Positions 25,233 through 33,309 of a stretch of 41,650 nucleotides of DNA are shown piece after piece. The position numbers and the translations under genes were made by a program. This DNA is from an uncultured Clostridia bacterium (lineage in GTDB: Bacteria; Bacillota; Clostridia; Christensenellales; UBA1242). The stretch is from assembly GCA_946610655.1 (NCBI GenBank), contig CAMOCH010000001.1, forward strand, positions 1-41,650. The letters run 5' to 3'. The notes under the pieces were generated by a model. It had not been told where the DNA came from. It saw nothing but the letters and a program-made list of their open reading frames with translations, and did not search any database. Numbering within the stretch: the stretch's first letter is position 1; each line of letters opens with the position of its first letter.

Positions 25233-25262
25233 TAAAAATAAAAAACGCAAAAATTGCGTTTT
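25233..25262 (-). terminator. terminator after the trhP-like gene
   Basis: Minus-strand stem AAAACGCAA / TTGCGTTTT with a 3-nt loop, then TTATTTTT. It ends the operon running from the membrane protein through RNase J. One arm is a copy of the 17-nt stop-codon motif in reverse orientation. Confidence 0.82.
25239..25255 (+). repeat. 17-nt motif, reverse-orientation copy in a terminator
   Basis: Plus-strand TAAAAAACGCAAAAATT, identical to the copy at the rsmE stop, but oriented against the surrounding genes and forming one arm of the terminator hairpin. Confidence 0.6.
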
Positions 25263-25309
25263 AAAATTGAAATTTTATATGTTTTTAAGCGATTTATGAG
25301 AAAATTTTG

Positions 25310-26530
25310 CTATTTTCTTAAAATGTCACCTATTTGGATTTTACTAACATTACCAAAAATTTTAACCTTTGCTTGAACCAATTTTGCATCAACTATGTCA
25401 TTATTTTTATCATCAACAAGTTTCTCTATTGTTAATGTTGAACCCACTGGCAAGTTTGGAGATAGAATTTCCAAAGTGTCGCCAACGCTAAATTTATTTC
25501 TTTGTTCAACAACAATATAATCATCAGTTTTATCAACAACAATTGCAACAAATTTACTATCTTGTTGTTGATTAGAAGTTTCCAAATTTTGTCTTAGTTT
25601 GCCATCATTAATCATAAACCCAGTTGTGTAATCTCTGTGACTAGCTTTATAAAGTTCATCAACCAAATTTTGTGCAACCTTATATGGTTTATTATTTTTT
25701 ACGCATTCATAATAATAATCAATTGCTCTTCTATAACTGTTAACAACTGTTGCAACATAATATGGTGATTTCATTCTGCCTTCTATTTTAAAACTAACCA
25801 CACCTGCTTCAGCAATTTTATCAAGATACTCAATAAGCATTAAATCTTTGCTATTGAAAATATATGTTCCTCTTTCATCTTCTTCAACGGTAAGTTTTTG
25901 GTCAGGGCGAGATTCTTCACTGACATTATACTTCCATCTGCAAGCTTGCACACATTCTCCATGATTACTATCTCTGCCTGTTAGATAGTTAGATAACAGG
26001 CATCTGCCACTATATGAAATACACATTGCTCCATGAACAAACGCTTCAAGTTCAACATCAGGACAAAAATCATGTATTTTTTGGATTTCTTCAAGAGATA
26101 ATTCTCTTGCAAGAACAACTCTTGATGCACCCATATTCTTGTATGCTTGAACAGCATATTTATTTGTTGTGTTTGCTTGGGTTGAAATATGAATATTCAT
26201 TTTTGGAAAATGTTCTTTAATAAATGAGAACACACCCATATCTGAAACCAAAACTGCATCAACGCCAGCATCTTGAAGTTCTTTTACATAACTTTCAAGA
26301 CCATCAAAATCATTATCTCTTGCATAAACATTAATTGTTACATAGGCTTTAACTCCATGCTTATGAGCATAGCTGGCAGCCTCTTTAACTTCGAAATTAT
26401 TAAAGTTTGTTCCGTATGCTCGAAGACCATAATTTTTGCCAGCAAAATAGACAGCATCTGCTCCAAAATAGATTGCTGTCTTCAATTTTTCCATGTCGCC
26501 AGCTGGCGCTAAAAGTTCAATTTTTTTCAT
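25310..26530 (-). CDS. trhP: U32 family protein, TrhP-like tRNA U34 hydroxylation
   Basis: Members of this U32 subgroup (YegQ, YrrO) make 5-hydroxyuridine at tRNA position 34 using prephenate, although the family is labelled peptidase. The 406 residues show LLAPAGDMEKLKTAIYFGADAVY (N-terminus), the signature EAFVHGAMCISYSGRC (162-177) with Cys170, Cys177, Cys193 and Cys197 as likely iron-sulfur ligands, and FKIEGRMKSPYYVA. It follows trmR by 55 bp, and TrmR methylates the same hydroxyl, so the pair forms a pathway, as in Bacillus yrrM-yrrN-yrrO. Only one U32 gene is present here. Confidence 0.87.
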   Translation of the reverse strand: MKKIELLAPAGDMEKLKTAIYFGADAVYFAGKNYGLRAYGTNFNNFEVKEAASYAHKHGVKAYVTINVYARDNDFDGLESYVKELQDAGVDAVLVSDMGVFSFIKEHFPKMNIHISTQANTTNKYAVQAYKNMGASRVVLARELSLEEIQKIHDFCPDVELEAFVHGAMCISYSGRCLLSNYLTGRDSNHGECVQACRWKYNVSEESRPDQKLTVEEDERGTYIFNSKDLMLIEYLDKIAEAGVVSFKIEGRMKSPYYVATVVNSYRRAIDYYYECVKNNKPYKVAQNLVDELYKASHRDYTTGFMINDGKLRQNLETSNQQQDSKFVAIVVDKTDDYIVVEQRNKFSVGDTLEILSPNLPVGSTLTIEKLVDDKNNDIVDAKLVQAKVKIFGNVSKIQIGDILRK

Positions 26531-26571
26531 ATTTTCCTTTGTTTTAATATATTTTTTATATTTTTTTAGTT

Positions 26572-26588
26572 AAATTTTGCGTTTTTTA
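26572..26588 (-). repeat. 17-nt stop-codon motif, copy 4 (trmR end)
   Basis: Minus-strand TAAAAAACGCAAAATTT, identical to the copies at the dprA and yifB stops; TAA is the trmR stop codon. Confidence 0.7.
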
Positions 26589-27185
26589 AACTTTAGTTGC
26601 AACTATCATTCCATCTTCAAGTTCAATAAGTTTAGCATTTTTTATATCTGTTCTATTCATAAAGTCATCTATAAATGATTTAAGTCTTTTTGTGATAGTT
26701 TTAAACCTTTTTGTGGGAGCTTTAACTGAGCCATCAACATAACCTCTAAACAAGACATTATCAATTAAAATTGTTCCACCACTTTTAAGAAGCATCATAA
26801 GCCCGTCTATCATATTTTGATATTGCGCCTTTGGCCCATCCAAAAAGATAAAATCAAAATATTCATTATATTTATCGTCAGCAACCATTAAAGCAACTTG
26901 AACCAAACAGTCGTCATTTATTATTTGAACCCTTTCGCTAAGACCTGCATCTTTAAAATTTTGAGTTGCTTCTTTGACTAAATTTGAATTATGTTCAATT
27001 GTTATAAGTTTTCCAGAACAATTTTTGATAATTGCCATGCCACTATAACCAACAGCTGTTCCTATTTCTAGTATATGTTTTGGATTAGTCTTTTTAATAT
27101 ACTCAATTAATATTTCATGGCTTTCATCTCTTATTATTGGAACACCCCTATGAGTGGCACTATCTTTTATATAAAGTTCTTCCAC
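26586..27185 (-). CDS. trmR: TrmR-like tRNA 5-hydroxyuridine O-methyltransferase
   Basis: SAM-dependent O-methyltransferase of the class that converts ho5U34 to mo5U34 in tRNA. The 199 residues have motif I ILEIGTAVGYSGMAII (38-53), the acidic loop TIEHN, and the metal and catalytic region FIFLDGPKAQYQ with IDNVLFRGYVDG. The start is GTG at 27183-27185, with AAGGTG lying inside the end of the RNase J gene (1 bp between the genes), so it is translationally coupled. Neighbouring trhP supplies its substrate. A catechol-type methyltransferase is the alternative, but the context is convincing. Confidence 0.88.
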   Translation of the reverse strand: MEELYIKDSATHRGVPIIRDESHEILIEYIKKTNPKHILEIGTAVGYSGMAIIKNCSGKLITIEHNSNLVKEATQNFKDAGLSERVQIINDDCLVQVALMVADDKYNEYFDFIFLDGPKAQYQNMIDGLMMLLKSGGTILIDNVLFRGYVDGSVKAPTKRFKTITKRLKSFIDDFMNRTDIKNAKLIELEDGMIVATKV

Positions 27186-27186
27186 A

Positions 27187-29106
27187 CTACACCTTAAAGA
27201 TGATTGGAAGAATCATTGGACTTCTCATTGTCTTTTTATAGAAGAAATTACGAAGTGGTTTTCTTATAATATTTCTGAGTTCATTCCAGTCTTTATCTTC
27301 TGTGAAATCTGTGACAGCAAGTGTATCCATCAAAACAGATTTAGCTTCGTTAACAAGTTCTTCTGCTTCACCACTATAAACAAATCCACGAGTTATCATG
27401 TATGGGTCACTAAGGAGTTCTCCTGTTGAAGCCGATACACCAACAACAACAATAACAAGACCATCTTCACTAAGAAGTTTTCTGTCTTTTAAAACAACAC
27501 TGCCAACATCACCAATACCAAGACCATCAACAAGTTGTTCACCTGCTTGAACTTTACCTGATTTTTTGATTGAATTTTTTGTGAGTTCAACAACTGCACC
27601 AATTTCTGGAATAATGGTATTAATTTTGCTCATGCCAATTCTTTCAGCCAAATCAACATGTTCTTTAAGATGACGATATTCACCATGCACAGGAATAAAG
27701 AATTGTGGGTTTACCAATTTGTGCATAAGTTTTAATTCTTCTTGACAAGCATGTCCAGAAGCATGAACATTTTCATGAACAACAATTGCACCTTTTTGAT
27801 ACAACTTGTTAATTATGTTATTAATCATTCCTTCATTGCCAGGAATTGGACTTGATGAGAAAATAACAGTGTCGTTTTCTCCAATATCTATTTTTGAAAA
27901 TTCACCATTTGCAAGTCTAGTGAGAGCACTTGTTGGTTCCCCTTGGCTTCCTGTTGATAAAACAAGAATGTTTTTGTCTTCCATGTTGCCAACTTTGTCA
28001 ATATCAACAAACACATTTTTATCAAAATTGAATGCCCCAATTTTTAAGCCTGCATCAATGTTGTTTATCATACTTCTTCCAATAACCGCAACCTTACGAT
28101 TGTATTTTATTGCAAGGTCAATAATTTGAGAAACACGATATATGTTTGATGAGAAAGTTGCAACAAAAAGACGACGTGTTTGGTTATCTACAAACACTTT
28201 TTCAAGGTTTTCACCAACTGTTCTCTCTGATAGTGAATAGCCTGGTCTTTCAACGTTTGTGCTTTCGCAAAGAAGAAGATTTACTCCTTGTCTGCCAATT
28301 TCAGCAATTCTTGTTAAATCAATCATGTCTCCATCAATTGGCTCATAGTCAACTTTAAAGTCGCCTGTATGGAAAATTATTCCTGCAGGAGTTGAAATAC
28401 TGAGTGCAAATGCCCCAGGAATACTATGGTTAACTTTTACAAATTCAATAGTGAACACACCAAGTTTAACAATACTTCTGTTTTTAACAACAGTGCCTTT
28501 AACTCCACTTATTTTGTGTTCACGAAGTTTGTTGTCTAGAAGTGTCAATGTTAATTTGCTTCCAAACACAGGAACCTTTAATTCTCTAAGCAAATATGGA
28601 AGCGAACCAATATGGTCTTCGTGTCCGTGGGTTACAAGAATACCCTTAACCCTATCTGCATTTTCTTTAAGATATGTAAAATCTGGAATAACCAAGTCTA
28701 CACCAGGCATATCTTCTCCAGGGAAAGTAAGTCCACAGTCAACAACAATAATATCATCTTCATATTCTATTGCTGTTATATTCTTCCCAATTTCTCCAAC
28801 ACCACCAAGGAATATAATTTTAACGGCACTGTTTTTGCCACCTTTGTGATGATAAACTTTCTTTTGCTTTGCATCAAAAATTGAAGGGTCTATTGATTTC
28901 CCTTGTCTTTCAGCCATTTCAGCAAGTGCTTCATTTTTTAACGATTCTAAGCTGTTTTTATCAGCAAAAAATTGAACACGAGATTTGTGCTCTTGATAGT
29001 TTTGTTTCTTTCTTCTTGAAGGATTTTTTTGAGCTGGTTTTTCTTGATTAGTCTTTTGCTCAGTTGCCTTCTTTTGTTTTGCTTTTTGTAAGTTTGATTC
29101 TGTCAT
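27187..29106 (-). CDS. rnj: ribonuclease J with an N-terminal extension
   Basis: Metallo-beta-lactamase nuclease with 5'-exo and endonuclease activity, central to mRNA decay and rRNA maturation in Firmicutes. The 639 residues start with a Lys/Gln/Glu-rich, probably disordered extension of about 95 residues; the enzyme core then opens with KIIFLGGVGEIGKN. The metal site is VTHGHEDHIG (158-167), and FHTGDFKVDYEP, SGHACQEELK and FIPVHGEYRHL are the other signatures. RBS AAAGGAT. It is 22 bp after the membrane gene and directly before trmR. Core identity is certain; the role of the extension is unknown. Confidence 0.96.
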   Translation of the reverse strand: MTESNLQKAKQKKATEQKTNQEKPAQKNPSRRKKQNYQEHKSRVQFFADKNSLESLKNEALAEMAERQGKSIDPSIFDAKQKKVYHHKGGKNSAVKIIFLGGVGEIGKNITAIEYEDDIIVVDCGLTFPGEDMPGVDLVIPDFTYLKENADRVKGILVTHGHEDHIGSLPYLLRELKVPVFGSKLTLTLLDNKLREHKISGVKGTVVKNRSIVKLGVFTIEFVKVNHSIPGAFALSISTPAGIIFHTGDFKVDYEPIDGDMIDLTRIAEIGRQGVNLLLCESTNVERPGYSLSERTVGENLEKVFVDNQTRRLFVATFSSNIYRVSQIIDLAIKYNRKVAVIGRSMINNIDAGLKIGAFNFDKNVFVDIDKVGNMEDKNILVLSTGSQGEPTSALTRLANGEFSKIDIGENDTVIFSSSPIPGNEGMINNIINKLYQKGAIVVHENVHASGHACQEELKLMHKLVNPQFFIPVHGEYRHLKEHVDLAERIGMSKINTIIPEIGAVVELTKNSIKKSGKVQAGEQLVDGLGIGDVGSVVLKDRKLLSEDGLVIVVVGVSASTGELLSDPYMITRGFVYSGEAEELVNEAKSVLMDTLAVTDFTEDKDWNELRNIIRKPLRNFFYKKTMRSPMILPIIFKV

Positions 29107-29128
29107 AATATATCCTTTATTTTTTTAT

Positions 29129-30043
29129 TTAGTCTTTGCTCAAATTGTTGTTTGTTGGATCAACAATAATCATTGGAGACAAATAATATCTTTGTCCCAT
29201 CAAGTAATAATATGATAAAAGTTTGAATGTACTAACAAGCACCATACTTGCAGGCACAGTTATTAAAAATCCTGCACCCAAAGTGAACACACCAATAAAA
29301 GTGTTTGCAAACAATATTGTTGTTACTGCAATAACAGCATTTCCAAAAATTTTCAAAAATCCCTTTTGATTTTTATAAACAGCAAACACACTTTTAAATG
29401 GATTTGCATTCATATTAATCATGCTTGGAGCAACACCAACATATGCTGACAATTGCATAGATTCAGTTACTATGTTTAGTATGATAATAATTGGAATTCC
29501 TACAATAGCAATAATTGTGTTCGAAAATAAACAACAATATACATATACAAACAATACTTTCATCAAATCAAATGGCAAGCACATTAATAATTTAACAAAA
29601 GCATATTTTGATGCTTTTGTAAATTTTGTTACCATTGAATGACAATAACCAGTGTTATTTAAACTAATATATGCATTGTTTTCAACATCCATGAGAACAT
29701 ATTCACCAAAGTTTTTAAGATATGAATTTATAAAATATACATCCACAAAAAACAACAATACAAATGGCAACAATGTTGAAATATTGCTCGCTATAATTCT
29801 TGAAAAATTTTCAAACGCATGGCTTATTTCAATAAATACACTGCCTGTTCTTGTGTAGATAACTTCCCAAACAGTTTTTAAATTATCATAAAATCCACCA
29901 TCTTGCAAAGCTCTTAAAATTGGATTTGCAACCACTGCTGCAAGCCCAACAACAATAAATACTCTTACAAGTGTGTATGCAAGCTGTTTCCATACAAACC
30001 TAAAATTAGAAGTTAATAACTTCATTGAATTTTTATAAATCAT
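29129..30043 (-). CDS. integral membrane protein, function unknown
   Basis: 304 residues with about six hydrophobic segments (near 21-42, 86-107, 160-175, 177-195, 236-255 and 257-275), no clear signal peptide and no recognisable active site. Between segments are short charged loops; YCHSMVTKFTKASKYAFVK is the most polar. It is the first gene of the operon with RNase J, under its own promoter at 30082-30110, with RBS AAGGAAT. It lies just inside the host side of the prophage end. I do not recognise a named family. Confidence 0.8.
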   Translation of the reverse strand: MIYKNSMKLLTSNFRFVWKQLAYTLVRVFIVVGLAAVVANPILRALQDGGFYDNLKTVWEVIYTRTGSVFIEISHAFENFSRIIASNISTLLPFVLLFFVDVYFINSYLKNFGEYVLMDVENNAYISLNNTGYCHSMVTKFTKASKYAFVKLLMCLPFDLMKVLFVYVYCCLFSNTIIAIVGIPIIIILNIVTESMQLSAYVGVAPSMINMNANPFKSVFAVYKNQKGFLKIFGNAVIAVTTILFANTFIGVFTLGAGFLITVPASMVLVSTFKLLSYYYLMGQRYYLSPMIIVDPTNNNLSKD

Positions 30044-30081
30044 ATTATTCCTTCATTCAAAAACTATATTATAGTTCTTTT

Positions 30082-30110
30082 ATTATACATTATGTATTAA
30101 ATTTTTGCAA
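30082..30110 (-). promoter_or_regulatory. promoter of the membrane protein-rnj-trmR-trhP operon
   Basis: On the minus strand, TTGCAA (30105-30110), 17 nt, TATAAT (30082-30087). The small palindrome AACTATATTATAGTT (30062-30076) lies at the expected start site. The operon is therefore transcribed independently of the prophage. Confidence 0.75.
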
Positions 30111-30140
30111 GCATTTTTTGACTTGGCTTTTTTATCAAAT

Positions 30141-30168
30141 AAAAAAAAGCCCGGCATTTCTGCCGAGC
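30141..30168 (-). terminator. strong terminator of the prophage late operon
   Basis: Minus-strand GCTCGGCA-GAAA-TGCCGGGC (one G-U pair) followed by T8. It begins 6 nt after the last phage stop codon and marks the 3' end of the phage transcript. Confidence 0.92.
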
Positions 30169-30174
30169 CACTTA

Positions 30175-30774
30175 TTAAATTAATTCTAATTTTTCTAAAA
30201 TTAATGACAAAATTTCTTTAAGTTCTTCTCTGCTCATTTCACCAATAAACAAATATTTATCATCTTTTGAATTTTCTTGATTTTCATGTGTTTCTTCAGC
30301 ATGAGTGTCCTCAACTGAAAAAGTCTCTTGAGCATTTTCTTCAAAAGTTTCTTCTTTTATTTCTTGCTTATCAAGTTCTTCGACAATTTTTTGCTCTTCC
30401 TTTTGCTCGATTATTGGTTCAACGTTTGTTTCTTGCATATTTTGATTATTTCTTAAAAATTCCAATTGTTCTTCAATTGTCATATTCTCCATATTCTTTT
30501 GAATATCCTCCTTTATTTTTTGGATTGTTTGATTGTTGCTTTCTTCTATTAGTTGTGTTTCTTTTTGTAAATCTTCAATTTTTTTGCTGCTCTTTGGACC
30601 AGACAAAATTCCAATTATAACAAGTATTCCACATATTCCTGTTGCAACACTCAAAACCAAATTATGATTTATTTCAACACCACAATATTCAGCAATTGTT
30701 CTTGCCAAAATAAGTGCAGCACTAACCAAACTAATCCAAAAAGAATAAGTTTTTGCTTTTTCTTTAAGAGTCAT
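30175..30774 (-). CDS. phage holin, phi-LC3-like, with a long acidic tail
   Basis: Small membrane protein expected to open the cell membrane at lysis. The start was chosen at the ATG at 30772-30774 (MTLKEKAKTYSFWISLVSAA) because GGGGGGAG precedes it; the longer frame reads through the preceding gene. The 199 residues have two hydrophobic segments (about 10-28 and 42-62), the LKEKAKTYSFWISLVSA start typical of this holin class, then a long Glu/Gln-rich cytoplasmic tail (about 70-190), which is longer than usual. It overlaps the previous gene by 11 nt and is last in the phage operon. Confidence 0.78.
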   Translation of the reverse strand: MTLKEKAKTYSFWISLVSAALILARTIAEYCGVEINHNLVLSVATGICGILVIIGILSGPKSSKKIEDLQKETQLIEESNNQTIQKIKEDIQKNMENMTIEEQLEFLRNNQNMQETNVEPIIEQKEEQKIVEELDKQEIKEETFEENAQETFSVEDTHAEETHENQENSKDDKYLFIGEMSREELKEILSLILEKLELI

Positions 30775-31048
30775 TTTCTCCCCCCTTGTCTTGATTTTCA
30801 ACTGAAGGTTCTTTTTGTTTACTGTTTCCTCCAATTCCCATGCTAAACTTAATATCTTCAACATCTTCTTTAACTTCTTCAACCTTTTTTAAAGAATTTG
30901 CAAGAGCTCTAATTATTTCCTGATATTTTTCTTCTCTTTTGTTATTTCCCATAATTAGAATTATAAGCAGCGTAACAAAAAGCATTGCCCAAACACCACT
31001 ATCACTCACAACATTCACAAGAATTTTCCACACATTTTCTAAGTCCAT
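30764..31048 (-). CDS. holin-like protein, BhlA/UviB type
   Basis: 94 residues: one N-terminal membrane segment (GVWAMLFVTLLIILIMG, about 18-34), then NNKREEKYQEIIRALANSL and a charged coiled-coil tail. This layout, with a single segment followed by an REEKY-like helix, is characteristic of the BhlA/UviB holin or bacteriocin-export family. Start at 31048 overlaps the preceding stop by 1 nt (TAATG), and the end overlaps the second holin. Two adjacent holin-like genes are common in Clostridia phages. Confidence 0.78.
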   Translation of the reverse strand: MDLENVWKILVNVVSDSGVWAMLFVTLLIILIMGNNKREEKYQEIIRALANSLKKVEEVKEDVEDIKFSMGIGGNSKQKEPSVENQDKGGENDS

Positions 31049-31299
31049 TATTCCATCTCCACAACACTAATTTTATCATCTATTCTGCATACGCATAATG
31101 ATGCTGACACTGGTATCATTTGACTATAGATAAATTTGTTTTCAACATTACCTAAATCATATTTAACGTCATCAATACTAAAGACTTTTTTCTTTGTTCC
31201 AACATTTGAAACATACAAAAGCACATCACCATTTTGTTTGACATAAAATGCAACATATTTTGCTTGCCCAAGTTTCGCAATCTTTCCACTGAATGTCAT
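31048..31299 (-). CDS. small phage protein, unknown
   Basis: 83 residues, predicted mostly beta (YVAFYVKQNGDVLLYVSN and SASLCVCRIDDKISVVEM), with no membrane segment. Start overlaps the stop of the 667-residue tail protein by 4 nt (ATGA), and its stop overlaps the BhlA-like start by 1 nt, so it is translated as part of the late operon. Position between tail proteins and holins could fit a tail accessory protein; function is not recognisable. Confidence 0.65.
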   Translation of the reverse strand: MTFSGKIAKLGQAKYVAFYVKQNGDVLLYVSNVGTKKKVFSIDDVKYDLGNVENKFIYSQMIPVSASLCVCRIDDKISVVEME

Positions 31300-33299
31300 G
31301 CAGACACCTCAATTGTAAATCTTGTTTGAATTCCTTCTGTTTGGTCAGTCCCTAAATATACATTTTTCTTGTAACTAACAGTATATGACTCATTTGTGCT
31401 TGGAACATTTTCAAGCACTGTATATGTTTGATTTAAATTAATCGCAACGATACCACTTGATGTAAAGATAAGAAGCGTATCATTTAGAAATTCCAAATCT
31501 TGAATGGTTGATTGATCTATATCACTTGGGATTCCTCCATCAAACTCAACTGGGTTATTATAGTTTGTTAAACAATAAACCTTATATTCTACATTTTGAC
31601 CATCAACAAATTTTTGAGCATAATACATAAGATTTGGACTAATCCAGTTATACTGACATGGTGTAAGCGAAATACTATAGCGATATAGTTGTGGATAATA
31701 ATATAGCCATATGTATGGTGATTGACTTTTCTTTATAACAGCAGCTCTACTTTGACCTTTTAAAGATATTGAATCATTCACCATATAATATGATTGAAAC
31801 TCATGTGTAATATTGTTTGTACCGTCTTGGTAATACTCTTCAATTCTGTAGTTATCATCTGTACCATTATAGTTATTTGTAATGAACCCAATCATTGAGC
31901 CAAAGAAACTGCTTTGATACAATGCAAACATTGAAACAATGTAATCACATTGTCCATAAGACGCACTTGTTACCGTTAATGTATCACTACTGTATGTTGC
32001 ATAAATAAGCGCTGGATTTCTTGATGCTTGACCCAGCACTACTCCAAACAAAAATGTTCCATTGTTAAGTTTTATAATTTTTTCATCTTGCCAAGCATAA
32101 GAAGTATCAAATGTTTCATAAACTGAAAAATCTACAGTTTTTTCAATAAGTTCATTGTTTTCAATTTTATACATTCTCACATGAGGAATTGATGTGTATA
32201 TAACAAACACATTGTCTTCAAACATAATAATATTTTTTACATTGTTTGCAGGCACATTTGCCGAAAGTTTGTTAATCATATATGATTGGTTTTTATAAAA
32301 ATGCAAACTTCCACCAGACAAAAACGCAATTTTGTCTCCATCTTCACTAACCCATCTGGCATCATTTGCTGATATTGTGTTTATAAACGCACCAGCAACA
32401 TAATCTCCAAAACTTTTTGCAAAAGTTTTTTGAACATAGCTGGTGACTGCTTGGCTGTTTGAGTCTGTTACAGATGTTATTTGTTTAACATTATCATCAA
32501 TCGGCAAAATATAATTAATTTCAGAAGTTATTGTTTCAGTTTCAGTCTCCTCGGTTGCAAGCGATGCTAAAGAATATCTTAAAACTGGACTGCCACCAAG
32601 CAAATAGACAACTTCTTTTGTTTCACCACTTTCTATATCTGCACCAATATTAATTGTGAGTGTATCATTTTGAATACTTGATGAAACAGTGCAATTATAC
32701 TGATTATTTATCCTTGGAACATTTCGATATATTCCTGCAGAGTTATCTGCCAAAACATATCCTCTTTTTGCAGTGAATGTTGATGAATTATACTCTCCAA
32801 GAAGTGCTTTAATAAGATTATTGTTTCCACCACACAAATAACTTGCTCCACTTTCAATTTCCAAATATACGGTTAGTCTTATAAACATTATTTGTCCACT
32901 TTTTTTAACAACATTAATAACTTCATTATTATTGTTTTTAATTTGCACATGGTTGCATATATCCGGATTTAACGCACTGCTTGACGACATTCCTATTTCA
33001 CAAAAAGTCAACCCAACCTGTTCGTTCTCATTTAAAGTTACTGTTCTTTTAACAAACAAATCTCCTCCAAGTGGATTACATTGAATTTCTTCGAGAGTGC
33101 TCGCAAACGAAGCAACATAATTTGACATTTTGTCGCTGCTATAACTAACGCTAGTTGTGCCATTACCAAAAACAAAATAAGCTGTGTAATTTTCGAAAGT
33201 TTTTATAGAATCCAAAATATTATGTGTTAGCGTGTTATATGCTACATATGTTTCATCACCTTGTGATATTTCAAATTTATTATGTAATTTTATATTCAT
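31296..33299 (-). CDS. phage tail protein with propeller-like repeats
   Basis: 667 residues without Met-rich or coiled tape-measure character. The N-terminal domain (about 1-220) begins MNIKLHNKFEISQGDETYVA and has alternating beta strands, as in a virion-attached fibre or appendage domain. The remainder (about 300-640) carries repeated beta motifs such as DNVFVIYTS, NGTFLFGVVLG and NDTLLIFTSSG, consistent with a beta-propeller. The RBS TAGGAGG overlaps the stop of the lectin-type protein. It is likely an adsorption or tail-tip component; this is inferred from fold and position only. Confidence 0.65.
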   Translation of the reverse strand: MNIKLHNKFEISQGDETYVAYNTLTHNILDSIKTFENYTAYFVFGNGTTSVSYSSDKMSNYVASFASTLEEIQCNPLGGDLFVKRTVTLNENEQVGLTFCEIGMSSSSALNPDICNHVQIKNNNNEVINVVKKSGQIMFIRLTVYLEIESGASYLCGGNNNLIKALLGEYNSSTFTAKRGYVLADNSAGIYRNVPRINNQYNCTVSSSIQNDTLTINIGADIESGETKEVVYLLGGSPVLRYSLASLATEETETETITSEINYILPIDDNVKQITSVTDSNSQAVTSYVQKTFAKSFGDYVAGAFINTISANDARWVSEDGDKIAFLSGGSLHFYKNQSYMINKLSANVPANNVKNIIMFEDNVFVIYTSIPHVRMYKIENNELIEKTVDFSVYETFDTSYAWQDEKIIKLNNGTFLFGVVLGQASRNPALIYATYSSDTLTVTSASYGQCDYIVSMFALYQSSFFGSMIGFITNNYNGTDDNYRIEEYYQDGTNNITHEFQSYYMVNDSISLKGQSRAAVIKKSQSPYIWLYYYPQLYRYSISLTPCQYNWISPNLMYYAQKFVDGQNVEYKVYCLTNYNNPVEFDGGIPSDIDQSTIQDLEFLNDTLLIFTSSGIVAINLNQTYTVLENVPSTNESYTVSYKKNVYLGTDQTEGIQTRFTIEVSA

Positions 33300-33309
33300 T
33301 TATTTCCTC

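Noticed and set aside
25178..25309. SigE- or SigK-type promoter upstream of the sigma factor gene
   Set aside because: CATATTTT-like sequences occur but the region is so AT-rich that a mother-cell promoter cannot be separated from background.
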